Assembly: GCF_943193205.1 (NCBI RefSeq)
Contig: NZ_CALPDD010000010.1
Span: 30,074-94,073, forward strand
Direction of reading: 5' to 3'
DNA length: 64,000 nt
Source: Alistipes muris
GTDB lineage: Bacteria; Bacteroidota; Bacteroidia; Bacteroidales; Rikenellaceae
In this document: positions 16,201-23,391 of the stretch, in pieces
Layout: each line of letters begins with the position of its first letter
Numbering within the stretch: position 1 is the stretch's first letter
Made by a program: the position numbers and the translations under genes
The notes under the pieces: model-generated
What the model was told of the DNA's origin: nothing
Seen by the model: only the letters and a program-made list of their open reading frames with translations
Database searches by the model: none

Positions 16201-17250
16201 TTACTTGATTTCCTGCAAGGGTACTTTCTTGAGCGTGAACGAGAAAGTGCTGCCCACGCCCGGCTCGCTGCGCACGCTGATGCGCTCGCCGTGGGCCTCG
16301 ACGATGTGCTTCACGATGGCCAGACCGAGCCCTGTGCCGCCCTGCTCGCGCGAACGGCCCTTGTCGGTGCGGTAGAAACGCTCGAAGACGCGCGGCAGGT
16401 CCTCCTTGCCGATGCCCTGTCCGTTGTCCTCGATTTCGACGAGTATCTTGTCCAACATGTCGCGGAAGCGCAGACGGGTCGTCCCGCCCTCCTTGCCGTA
16501 GCGTATCGAATTGATAATCAGATTGACGAACACTTGGCCGATGAAATGCTTGTCGGCCAGCACCCAGAACTGCGACGGCAGGTTCTCCGCTCCCTTGACC
16601 GAAATCTTGATGCCTTTCCTGTCGGCCTCCATCTCGGCCTGCTCGGCGATTTCCTTGGCCAGCGCCACCACGTCGAACTTCTCCATGTCGAGCCGGTTCA
16701 TGTTGCTTTCGAGCTTGGAAATCGTGTCGAGGTCGTTGACTATGTTTATCAGCCGGTCGATGCTCTTTTCGGCCCGTTCGAGGAACTTGCGGTTGATGAG
16801 TTCGTCCTCCAGCCCTCCGTCCAGCAGGGTCGAAATATAACCCTGGATATTGAAAATCGGCGTCTTCAACTCGTGCGCCACGTTGCCCAGGTATTGTTTG
16901 CGGAAGTGTTCCGCTTCCTTGAGCCGGGCGATTTCCTTGTCGTTGGTATCGGCCCACGCCGTGAGCTCCTCGCCGATGTTCTCGACCCGCTTGTCGCGCA
17001 GTTCCGAGAAGATTTCGTTGGTATGGACGTCGCGCGACAGCACGATCGAATAGATGGGCTTGAGCTTGTAGGCCACATACTTGCGGATGATGAAGAGCGC
17101 CGCGAGCGCCATTACGACGAACACCCCGCCGGCCACGCTCAGCGTCAGCCACCACACCGCGCGGAACAGCCACATGCCCACCGCAACGATGACCGCCGCC
17201 AGCAGCGCTATCCACAGCGAAGCCCCTTCCTTGGTCTTGATATTTACCAT
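16201..17250 (-). CDS. Membrane sensor histidine kinase (PhoR-like, orphan)
   Basis: 349 residues with two N-terminal membrane helices (about 11-30 and 34-55) and almost no periplasmic loop between them. The HisKA phospho-acceptor is His126 in GNVAHELKTPIFNIQGYI. The HATPase domain has N box NLIINSIRYG, G1 DNGQGIGKEDLP, F box RVFERFYR and G2 GGTGLGLAIVKHI. The short sensor region suggests it senses the membrane itself or a partner protein. No response regulator is next to it, so the partner is elsewhere. It is packed between ribE (5 bp) and lgt (15 bp). Confidence 0.9.
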   Translation of the reverse strand: MVNIKTKEGASLWIALLAAVIVAVGMWLFRAVWWLTLSVAGGVFVVMALAALFIIRKYVAYKLKPIYSIVLSRDVHTNEIFSELRDKRVENIGEELTAWADTNDKEIARLKEAEHFRKQYLGNVAHELKTPIFNIQGYISTLLDGGLEDELINRKFLERAEKSIDRLINIVNDLDTISKLESNMNRLDMEKFDVVALAKEIAEQAEMEADRKGIKISVKGAENLPSQFWVLADKHFIGQVFVNLIINSIRYGKEGGTTRLRFRDMLDKILVEIEDNGQGIGKEDLPRVFERFYRTDKGRSREQGGTGLGLAIVKHIVEAHGERISVRSEPGVGSTFSFTLKKVPLQEIK

Positions 17251-17255
17251 AAAAA

Positions 17256-17849
17256 CTACCTATATTGCTCCATCAGCCGGGCGATGTACTTGCCCACAAT
17301 GTCGAATTCCAGGTTGACCACCGAACCCGTTTCCAGGCGGCAGAAATTGGTGTGCTCCATCGTGTAGGGGATGATGGCCACCCGGAAACTGCCCGCTTTC
17401 GAGTCGCAGACCGTCAGGCTCACGCCGTTCACCGCCACCGAACCCTTCTCGACCGTGCAAAGCCCGCCGCCCTGGGGTTCGTACTCGAACGTGAAGTACC
17501 AGCTACCGTCGGCGTCTTCCTTGGCCGTGCACCGGGCCGTCTGGTCCACATGCCCCTGCACGATATGGCCGTCCAACAGCGCATCGGGCTTCATGGACCG
17601 TTCGAGGTTGACCAGGTCGCCGACCTTGAGCAACCCCAAATTACTCCGGTCGAGGGTCTCTTTCATAGCCGTCACCGTGTAGGTGTCGCCCTCGATGCCC
17701 ACGACCGTCAGACATACGCCGTTATGGGCTATGCTCTGGTCGATTTTCAACTCCTGCGCGAAGTCCGCGCGGAGTGTGAAGTCCCGGTTCTGACGGTCCG
17801 TGCGGATTCCTACGACTTCCGCCGTCCGCTCCACGATGCCTGAAAACAT
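17256..17849 (-). CDS. ribE: Riboflavin synthase, alpha chain
   Basis: Converts two 6,7-dimethyl-8-ribityllumazines to riboflavin and a pyrimidine. The 197-residue product shows the expected internal duplication: MFSGIVERTAEV...SIAHNGVCLTVV in the first lumazine-binding domain, and HIVQGHVDQTARC...GSVAVNGVSLTV in the second. The C-terminal trimerisation helix follows. Length is normal. It starts 5 bp after the S24-like regulator and ends 5 bp before the histidine kinase. No FMN riboswitch is visible upstream, and the other rib genes are not nearby. Confidence 0.95.
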   Translation of the reverse strand: MFSGIVERTAEVVGIRTDRQNRDFTLRADFAQELKIDQSIAHNGVCLTVVGIEGDTYTVTAMKETLDRSNLGLLKVGDLVNLERSMKPDALLDGHIVQGHVDQTARCTAKEDADGSWYFTFEYEPQGGGLCTVEKGSVAVNGVSLTVCDSKAGSFRVAIIPYTMEHTNFCRLETGSVVNLEFDIVGKYIARLMEQYR

Positions 17850-17854
17850 CCCTG

Positions 17855-18484
17855 CTACCTGTTGATTATCAACTTGCCATTCACTTTGTAGACCGCCATT
17901 ATGTCGCTGACATTGAGAATCATATCATCGAACTTCTCCTTATCTCCCGGCACCAGGCGGAACTGTGCCTCGTTCTCCGTGGCACGAACTATACGCAAAG
18001 TTACAATTTTTCGGCTGACAATCACATATTCTCCACCCGGAATAATTGCATCCAGGTCAATATTTTTCAGCAGCACCACCGTACCCGGAGGCACCAGCGC
18101 ACCCATGGCACGCCCTTCGTAGACCATCGCCAGGTCGCACTGGGCCACCCGGGGAACAATCATATCGTCGTCAGGCCGAAGACGTTCGAGGTCGGAGATT
18201 CCCTGCTCCACGTCCACGTCGTAAAACGGAATCCGCGTCCCCTGCGGCCGATCTTCCGCCAGCATCTTGCCCTCGCCTGTGAGCAGCCACAGCAGGTCGA
18301 TCTGCGGAAATTTCGTTACGATCCGCCGCGCCACGTCGCGCGAAATACCGTTGTTGCCCCGCTTGATCTGGTAGAGGTTTTCGCCCCGCGCCAAACCGAT
18401 ATGGCGGGCAAAATAGTTGGTGGACATGTGCGCCCACTTGATTACGGCCTCGAGCCGCTGCCAATTATTCTGCTTTTCTCGCAT
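17855..18484 (-). CDS. HTH/S24-like transcriptional regulator lacking self-cleavage residues
   Basis: 209 residues: an N-terminal helix-turn-helix (about 8-70, ending IDLLWLLTGEGKML) and a C-terminal LexA/CI-like S24 fold (about 110-205). In the S24 part the usual GxSM nucleophile segment reads EGRAMGALVPPG, with Ala126 in place of the Ser. The usual Lys of the VxVK motif is Arg164 in VTLRIV. Both catalytic positions are therefore replaced, so it should not autocleave like LexA. The frame extends upstream through the promoter; ATG 18484 is chosen because TAACTTTG lies only 8 bp before it. It heads an operon with ribE, the kinase, lgt, HU-SPOR and gtrA, and probably regulates its own promoter and perhaps the divergent tRNA. 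Confidence 0.82.
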   Translation of the reverse strand: MREKQNNWQRLEAVIKWAHMSTNYFARHIGLARGENLYQIKRGNNGISRDVARRIVTKFPQIDLLWLLTGEGKMLAEDRPQGTRIPFYDVDVEQGISDLERLRPDDDMIVPRVAQCDLAMVYEGRAMGALVPPGTVVLLKNIDLDAIIPGGEYVIVSRKIVTLRIVRATENEAQFRLVPGDKEKFDDMILNVSDIMAVYKVNGKLIINR

Positions 18485-18492
18485 TTCGGTTT

Positions 18493-18500
18493 CAAAGTTA
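18493..18500 (-). promoter_or_regulatory. -7 promoter element for the S24-ribE-lgt operon
   Basis: On the minus strand TAACTTTG, 8 bp before the ATG at 18484, implying a leaderless or almost leaderless mRNA. It is 11 bp from the divergent tRNA promoter, so the two promoters share a control region. Confidence 0.55.
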
Positions 18501-18511
18501 AAAAAAATTCG

Positions 18512-18519
18512 TATATTTG
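18512..18519 (+). promoter_or_regulatory. -7 promoter element for tRNA-Arg
   Basis: TATATTTG fits TAnnTTTG and ends 7 bp before the mature 5' end of the tRNA at 18527, so transcription would begin almost exactly at the tRNA. The A-rich tract just upstream belongs to the divergent operon promoter. Confidence 0.65.
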
Positions 18520-18526
18520 CACTCCC

Positions 18527-18598
18527 GGTCCCGTAGTTCAATGGATAGAATATAAGATTCCGGTTCTTACGATATGGGTTCGATTCCCGTCGGGACTA
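18527..18598 (+). tRNA. tRNA-Arg (CCG)
   Basis: A complete cloverleaf can be drawn. The acceptor arm is GGTCCCG with CGGGACT (one G-T at the end). The D stem is GTTC/GAAT. The anticodon stem is TAAGA/TCTTA with loop TTCCGGT, giving anticodon CCG (reads CGG, Arg). The variable loop is four bases, the T arm is ATGGG-TTCGATT-CCCGT, and the discriminator is A. CCA is not encoded. A promoter element lies just upstream and a terminator just downstream, so it is a single-gene unit. Confidence 0.93.
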
Positions 18599-18604
18599 CT
18601 TCGG

Positions 18605-18638
18605 CAGGCACTGCGCAAGCGGTGCCTGTCTTTTTTTT
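18605..18638 (+). terminator. Intrinsic terminator after tRNA-Arg
   Basis: CAGGCAC (18605-18611) pairs perfectly with GTGCCTG (18622-18628), followed by C and eight Ts. Confidence 0.9.
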
Positions 18639-18964
18639 GCGATGCCCGTGCCTTTCGTCGCATTGAGTTCGTTTTTCGTCGTTATCCTTTCTCCACGGCC
18701 GTTTTCCGGCGGACGACTGCGCTGCAACCTTCTCCCCGCCGCACGTTCCGGCGCGCTTACAATAGGACAAAAATAATAACAAAATTCTTGACGGCAACAA
18801 AAAATAACATTTTTAAGCCTTTTCATAGCAGATTCGGGTTTCAGTGACTTTTCCACGCTCGCCCAAGGCACACCTTGCGCCTTTGCGAAGACTTTGCCAC
18901 TCCGGGTGTGTCGGCTGTCTTTTATCCGTGTTGTTCCGCGATACCTATATTATATATAAGGACA
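18639..18964. other. Intergenic region between tRNA-Arg and the wzz terminator
   Basis: About 325 bp without a convincing gene. On the minus strand there is a promoter-like pair, TTG (18795-18797 in plus coordinates CAA), 19 bp, TATTTTTG (18768-18775), pointing toward the tRNA with no open frame behind it. Nothing else recognisable. Confidence 0.3.
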
Positions 18965-19001
18965 CAAAAAAGTGTGCGGCGTCATCGAAACCCCGCACAC
19001 T
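18965..19001 (-). terminator. Intrinsic terminator downstream of wza-wzz
   Basis: On the minus strand AGTGTGCGG and CCGCACACT make a perfect 9 bp stem with a 13-base loop, followed by TTTTTTG. It lies 23 bp after the wzz stop. Confidence 0.9.
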
Positions 19002-19023
19002 ATCCATCGACGCCCCGCAAAGG

Positions 19024-20133
19024 CTACTCCTCCTGCGGGCTCTTTTCGTTGAAATTACGGACGAAATCGCGGACACCGAGAATCCACCCCGAAGCCAGCA
19101 CGCCGCCCAGGAAAATGAATCCCACCAGTATCAGCATCTTCGAGGGCTTCGCCGCCCGCAGCGGCACCGTCGCAGGCTGTACCACCGCATAGACCGGCGT
19201 GCTCTCCTGCACCTTGGCCTTGGCCAACTGAAGCTGCTGGGCCATCTGGTTATAGACGTTGTAAGCCAGCGTCACTTCGTTTTGCAGCCGCTCCTGTTCG
19301 GTCCGCACCGAACGCCGCACCACATTCTGGTTGGCGTCCATATAGCGGGCGTAACGTTGCTGCGCGTGGTAGTACTTCTGCTGCGCTTCGTCGAAAAGTT
19401 GCTGCGTGAACGCCAGGTCGAGCCGCGCCTTGTTCGTGCGGTAGTCGGTCACGTAGTTCTGCAAATTGCGCATCACCGTATCGGCCAGCGTCGCCGAAAT
19501 CAGCGGGTCCTGCATCGTCACCGAGAGGGTCACCAGCGACGTTTTCTTGTCGATGACCACGACCACGCGCTTCGCGAGATTCTCCGCCACCCTGCTTTGG
19601 TCGGGCGTCAGCCGGAACGGGTCCACCGGACCCTCTGTTTCCGCATCGCCGCGCAGCCGCTCAGCCACCCAGCCCAGCGCCTTAAACGGAGCCGAAAGCA
19701 CCGCGCTCCACCACGGCGCACGCTGGTGGTCGAGCAGATAGTCGTAGAGGTCGGTCCGCAGCTTGCCGTTCCTGGTCTCCACCACCACCGGGAAAAGTTC
19801 CGTCACGAACGGCAGCGATTCCACGATTTCGGGGTATACGTCGGGATTGATGGCGTCCGCATCGGTCATGTTGCCCATGTTGATTCCCGCCAGGCTCGCC
19901 AGCGAACTCAACCCGCCCAGCGACCCTTTGCCCGACGAGGTTTCGGGCGCCAGCACAGTCTCCGTAGTGTACTCCTTGGGAATGCTGAATCCGATCACCA
20001 GCCCTGCGAGCGCCGCCATGGCGCACCAGCGCACGATGAGTTTGCGTTCGGCCCACAGCTTCCGGGCCACGGCCAGCAGGTCGATCTGTTCGTCGTCCGG
20101 CCGTGCGGGTATTTCCTGCATGTCGTTTTTCAT
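19024..20133 (-). CDS. Wzz-type polysaccharide co-polymerase (chain-length determinant)
   Basis: 369 residues with the PCP architecture: a cytoplasmic N-terminus (EIPARPDDEQIDLLAVARKLWAERK), TM1 at about 33-50, a long mainly helical periplasmic domain (VLAPETSSGKG..., LSVTMQDPLISATLADTVMRNLQNYV, a coiled coil around 240-300), and TM2 near the end (PSKMLILVGFIFLGGVLASGWIL). There is no C-terminal tyrosine kinase. It starts 8 bp after the Wza-like gene and is followed by a strong terminator, forming a two-gene export unit. ATG 20133 is preferred over the TTG two codons upstream. Confidence 0.88.
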   Translation of the reverse strand: MKNDMQEIPARPDDEQIDLLAVARKLWAERKLIVRWCAMAALAGLVIGFSIPKEYTTETVLAPETSSGKGSLGGLSSLASLAGINMGNMTDADAINPDVYPEIVESLPFVTELFPVVVETRNGKLRTDLYDYLLDHQRAPWWSAVLSAPFKALGWVAERLRGDAETEGPVDPFRLTPDQSRVAENLAKRVVVVIDKKTSLVTLSVTMQDPLISATLADTVMRNLQNYVTDYRTNKARLDLAFTQQLFDEAQQKYYHAQQRYARYMDANQNVVRRSVRTEQERLQNEVTLAYNVYNQMAQQLQLAKAKVQESTPVYAVVQPATVPLRAAKPSKMLILVGFIFLGGVLASGWILGVRDFVRNFNEKSPQEE

Positions 20134-20141
20134 CTTCAAAA

Positions 20142-22691
20142 TTACTTCGCCAGGTTGGCTATCGTCGCGGCCATCGTGCCCAGCGACGCGGCCGAGGTGG
20201 CAAGGCCCATTATCTGCGTCACGCCCAACGGAGTGCGCTCGCGCTTGCGGGGCACGATGATTTCGCAGCCCGGTTCGATGCGGTTCTTCTTGCGCGAAAT
20301 CGTGCCGTTCATGTAAATGATATAGGTCCGGCAGCGCTTGGCCCGGTTGGCATAGCCGCCCGCCTGGTCGATATAGTCCTTGTATTTCTTGCCCTGCGAG
20401 TAGAGCACCGTATTGGGGCGCATGACTTCGCCCATGATGCGTACCGTGCTCACATATTCCGGCACGAACAACTCGTCGCCCTCACGCAGGACCATGTCGT
20501 AGTCCGAACCCGGATTGGCCAGCGCCTTGTCCAGCTCGATACCCACCGTGTAGGTTTCGTTCTGACGCAGTTTCTCCACCGACACCGAATCGGTCCCGCC
20601 GTCGAGCTGGGCCATGCGGATCACATCTTCCAGCACGGCCTTTTCCTCCTTGTTCATCCGGCGGATCAACCGGCCGCCGCGCACATAGGCATCGCGGGTC
20701 ACACCCCCGGCCCGGTTCACCAGGTCCGAGATGCGTTCGTTCTTGTGCAGCAGTGCATAGCCGCCCGAGAAGACCACCTCGCCCGACACCGAGACCATGC
20801 GCTGCTCCTGGTAGCCCGGGCTCTTGCGCACGGCCACCACGTCGAACGGTTCCAGCACGAACCGCTCCTCGCCGTCGACCACGAATCCGTCCTTGAGCGA
20901 GAAGGTGTAGACCTTGCCCAATTGGTTGTCGGCCGTCGTGCTCTTGGGGTCCTTCAGCCGGCGGGCCACTTCCACACGCACCACCGAAGCTCCGTCGAGC
21001 AGGCCGCCCGCTTGCAGAATGAGGTCTTCGAGCGTCATGTTCTCGACATAGGGATAGGTGCCCGGCCGGGCCACCTGTCCGTTGATGGTGAAGTCGCCCA
21101 TCTCCGTCAGGTCATGACGGCTCGGGATGACCAGCACGTCGTTGCGCTGCAGCACCACGTCGGGCGAAGTGCCCGCCACGATGCCCGCCAGGTCGACCGA
21201 GACCATCCGCAGCAGCAGGTCGTCGCATTCGCGGTAGAGGAGCGCCCGGGCCAGGAACGCATCGTCCTTGAGCCCCTCGGCGCGGGCCACTAACTGCCCC
21301 ACGGTATTCATGTCGTCGCTCAGTTCATACATCCCGGGGCGATAGACCGCACCGCGCACTTCCACCCGGTTGGCGAATCGGTCCAGCACCGGGTCGGCTT
21401 CGATCACGTCGCCGTCTTTAAGCACGAACGTATCGAACTTGGCGGCCGGAACGCTGAAAAATTCGTGTTCGCGGCCCGAACGGCGCGTCACCCGCACTTC
21501 GCGGTCGTAGGCGTCGCCCGCAAATCCGCCCGCATAGCCGAGCAGCTGCTGCATCGTCTCGCCCTCCCTGAGCTCGTAGAGCATCGGGCGTTTGAACGAA
21601 CCCTTCACCTCGACCATCGTCCGGTAGGGATGCACCAAGATGACATCGCCCTCCTCCAGCCGCAAATCCTTGTCCGACCGGCCCGAGAACAGATAGTCGT
21701 AGAGGTCCAACACCGCGTGGCGGCGGCCGCCGCGCAAGATTTCGACGTTGCGGAGCGTACCGATGTCGGTCACGCCGCCCGCCCGGTAGAGGGCATGGAA
21801 CAGCGACGCGAACGACGAGAGCCGATAGGTGCCCGGCACCTCCACTTCGCCCATGACATTGATAAGTATCGTGCGTATCTGGCCCAGCGTCACACGCACC
21901 TGCGAAGCGGGTTCCTCGCCCGAAATCCCCGCATACTTGCGGGCGATGGCTCCGCGGATGCGGCGCTCGGCTTCGGCGACGGTCAGTCCGTTCAGATAGA
22001 CCGGACCTATCTCCTCCACCATGATGCTCCCCTCGGGCGAAATCAAGGCGTTCACCGTGTCTTCGTTGGCACCCCATACCTCGACGATCACTTCGTCGCC
22101 CGGGCCCAGGCGATAGTCTTTCGGCGTAGCCATGTTGCCGTTGGGCTCGAAAGTGAGGGTCCGGCCCGTGAACACGCTCCGGCCGAAAACCCGGCGGCGG
22201 CCCACGGTATCGCGGATTTCACCGTAATAACCGGGATTCATCTGCCCATAGGGGCCGTTCATCGTGGGAGCGGCCATGCCGTTCTGCATGGGCATCTGCC
22301 CCGCCACCGCGGCCGCATCGCCCGTCACGCCGTTCGGCTGGCTGTCGGTTCCCCGGCCCGTGGCCGCGGTTCCCTCGCCGTCCGATACGTCGCGGAAGAC
22401 GTCGCTGCGCGACGAAGTGCTGTAAGCCGACCGTCCCTTGGCCGACTGCGAGCCTTTGGCTCCCGTGGCCGACATGTCCAGTTCGCCTTGTTCGTACTGC
22501 GTTTTGAGCCGCAGAAGCTGCTGCTGCGTAGCTCCGCGCAACAGCAGCTCCCGGCCCAGCTGCTGCTGGTTCTTGCCCGAGGAGACACCCTGCTGCACAT
22601 ACTCGATGATCTGCTCGTCGGTCATCTGCGCCTGCACGGGTCCGCACAGGGCCACCAGCGCCGCCAGAACAATCAGAAACTTATGGTTCAT
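20142..22691 (-). CDS. Wza-like SLBB polysaccharide export outer-membrane protein
   Basis: 849 residues with signal peptide MNHKFLIVLAALVALCGPVQAQ. The N-terminal segment (MTDEQIIEYVQQGVSSGKNQQQLGRELLLRG) and the polysaccharide-export domain (YRLGPGDEVIVEVWG...EIGPVYLNGLTVAEAERRIR) are followed by about six repeated SLBB domains (VEVRGAVYRPGMYELS, FTINGQVARPGTYPYVENMTLEDLILQAGG, VRIMGEVMRPNTV). The many-SLBB long form is typical of Bacteroidota. No lipobox Cys follows the signal peptide, unlike E. coli Wza. The frame extends to 22787, but the signal peptide fixes the start at 22691. It pairs with wzz; no glycosyltransferases are adjacent. Confidence 0.93.
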   Translation of the reverse strand: MNHKFLIVLAALVALCGPVQAQMTDEQIIEYVQQGVSSGKNQQQLGRELLLRGATQQQLLRLKTQYEQGELDMSATGAKGSQSAKGRSAYSTSSRSDVFRDVSDGEGTAATGRGTDSQPNGVTGDAAAVAGQMPMQNGMAAPTMNGPYGQMNPGYYGEIRDTVGRRRVFGRSVFTGRTLTFEPNGNMATPKDYRLGPGDEVIVEVWGANEDTVNALISPEGSIMVEEIGPVYLNGLTVAEAERRIRGAIARKYAGISGEEPASQVRVTLGQIRTILINVMGEVEVPGTYRLSSFASLFHALYRAGGVTDIGTLRNVEILRGGRRHAVLDLYDYLFSGRSDKDLRLEEGDVILVHPYRTMVEVKGSFKRPMLYELREGETMQQLLGYAGGFAGDAYDREVRVTRRSGREHEFFSVPAAKFDTFVLKDGDVIEADPVLDRFANRVEVRGAVYRPGMYELSDDMNTVGQLVARAEGLKDDAFLARALLYRECDDLLLRMVSVDLAGIVAGTSPDVVLQRNDVLVIPSRHDLTEMGDFTINGQVARPGTYPYVENMTLEDLILQAGGLLDGASVVRVEVARRLKDPKSTTADNQLGKVYTFSLKDGFVVDGEERFVLEPFDVVAVRKSPGYQEQRMVSVSGEVVFSGGYALLHKNERISDLVNRAGGVTRDAYVRGGRLIRRMNKEEKAVLEDVIRMAQLDGGTDSVSVEKLRQNETYTVGIELDKALANPGSDYDMVLREGDELFVPEYVSTVRIMGEVMRPNTVLYSQGKKYKDYIDQAGGYANRAKRCRTYIIYMNGTISRKKNRIEPGCEIIVPRKRERTPLGVTQIMGLATSAASLGTMAATIANLAK

Positions 22692-22773
22692 CGTCCGAAT
22701 GATTTTTTTCGTGTCGTACCGCAACGTCCCGGCGGCGCATCCGCACCCCGGAACGCACGTATTCCGAATTTCA

Positions 22774-22804
22774 CAAAAATAGGTCAATTTCTCTTTCCGG
22801 CCAA
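22774..22804 (-). promoter_or_regulatory. Promoter for the wza-wzz operon
   Basis: On the minus strand TTG (22802-22804), a 20 bp spacer, and TATTTTTG (22774-22781), matching the Bacteroidota consensus. It would give an untranslated leader of roughly 75 bases. Confidence 0.6.
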
Positions 22805-22894
22805 ATATTTCCCCACAATTTGCGACCCGGCGCCCTTCGGGGAAACGTTTCTGCCGTTCCTACCCGGAGAACCCGCCCTCAAAAAGATAAAAAG

Positions 22895-23111
22895 CAGCCG
22901 CAGATGCTGGACGCAGCGCACGGAGAGGGCGTTCGCCCGGTTCGCGGTGTTCAAGGGGTTCACCTCGCCCGAACCGAATGCCAAGTGGCTGGCGTTCGGA
23001 TTGCCGGCAGCGAAAGACGACGAACCGTAGTAGGCGCCCCACGTGCCGACGTTAGTCAAGGCTCCCGACGAGGGGTGGCGTAGACCCGCAGCAACAGCCA
23101 TAAAGAGCAAT
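22895..23111 (-). pseudogene. Promoterless C-terminal fragment of an FSMP/DGR-target-like domain (copy B)
   Basis: The minus-strand frame reads AAGLR, SSGAL, VG, SSS, GN, NAS, L-A-F, SG-EVNPL, NRANAL, SVRCVQHLR. It aligns codon for codon without gaps to the fragment in copy A, with the scaffold residues identical and about half of the remaining positions different. The frame stays open upstream to a TTG at 23173 and downstream past HLR, but there is no N-terminal half, signal peptide or promoter. I read it as a fragment or silent cassette. Confidence 0.5.
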
Positions 23112-23245
23112 CGCTGGAATGAATGACAGAAAAATGAATAATGAACAGTTAATCCGGTATACGAAAACAGCAATTATTCACTATTCATTGTTAATTATTC
23201 ATTAAACTAAGTTTTCTGTCAGACTGGGGTACACAGCCGACGGCA

Positions 23246-23282
23246 GTTAAAACGTTTCAGCATGTTGCTAAAACGTTTTAGC
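23246..23282. promoter_or_regulatory. Tandem AAAACGTTTT-type palindromes in element B
   Basis: GTTAAAACGTTTCAGC (23246-23261) and the perfect 16-bp palindrome GCTAAAACGTTTTAGC (23267-23282) lie 21 bp apart centre to centre, two helical turns. The flanking bases differ from copy A (GTT/AAC versus GCT/AGC) while symmetry is kept, which suggests compensatory change. Confidence 0.5.
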
Positions 23283-23391
23283 GCTCCGGTGGAAATTCCG
23301 AAGCGCCACTGCGCCGGCGGATTGCTGAATCTGCGGCCGCACTGGCGGGAACCGTAATCCACCGCCACTCCGGACCGAAGCTGCCTTTTAT

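Larger units (their letters stand above)
22887..23391 (-). repeat. Repeat element, copy B
   Basis: A 505 bp copy of the element at 82-654, in the same orientation and again directly after a minus-strand gene (kdsD). Terminal inverted repeats are ATAAAAAGCAGC (22887-22898) and, reversed, ATAAAAGGCAGC (23380-23391), matching at 11 of 12. Shared blocks with copy A are the GGAGTGGCGGTGG segment, the AAAACGTTTT palindromes, ACAGAAAACTTAGTTTAATG, the AT-rich foldback and CATTCATTCCAGCGATTGCTC. It lacks the GCCGAG-type insert of copy A. Confidence 0.75.

Noticed and set aside
17855..18484. Prophage repressor marking an integrated phage near tRNA-Arg
   Set aside because: The S24-like gene is followed by chromosomal genes (ribE, lgt) in one operon. 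No integrase, att duplication of the tRNA end or phage structural genes are nearby.
82..23391. Complete diversity-generating retroelement
   Set aside because: Only variable-region-like fragments are present. No reverse transcriptase, accessory protein or template repeat is in the window.
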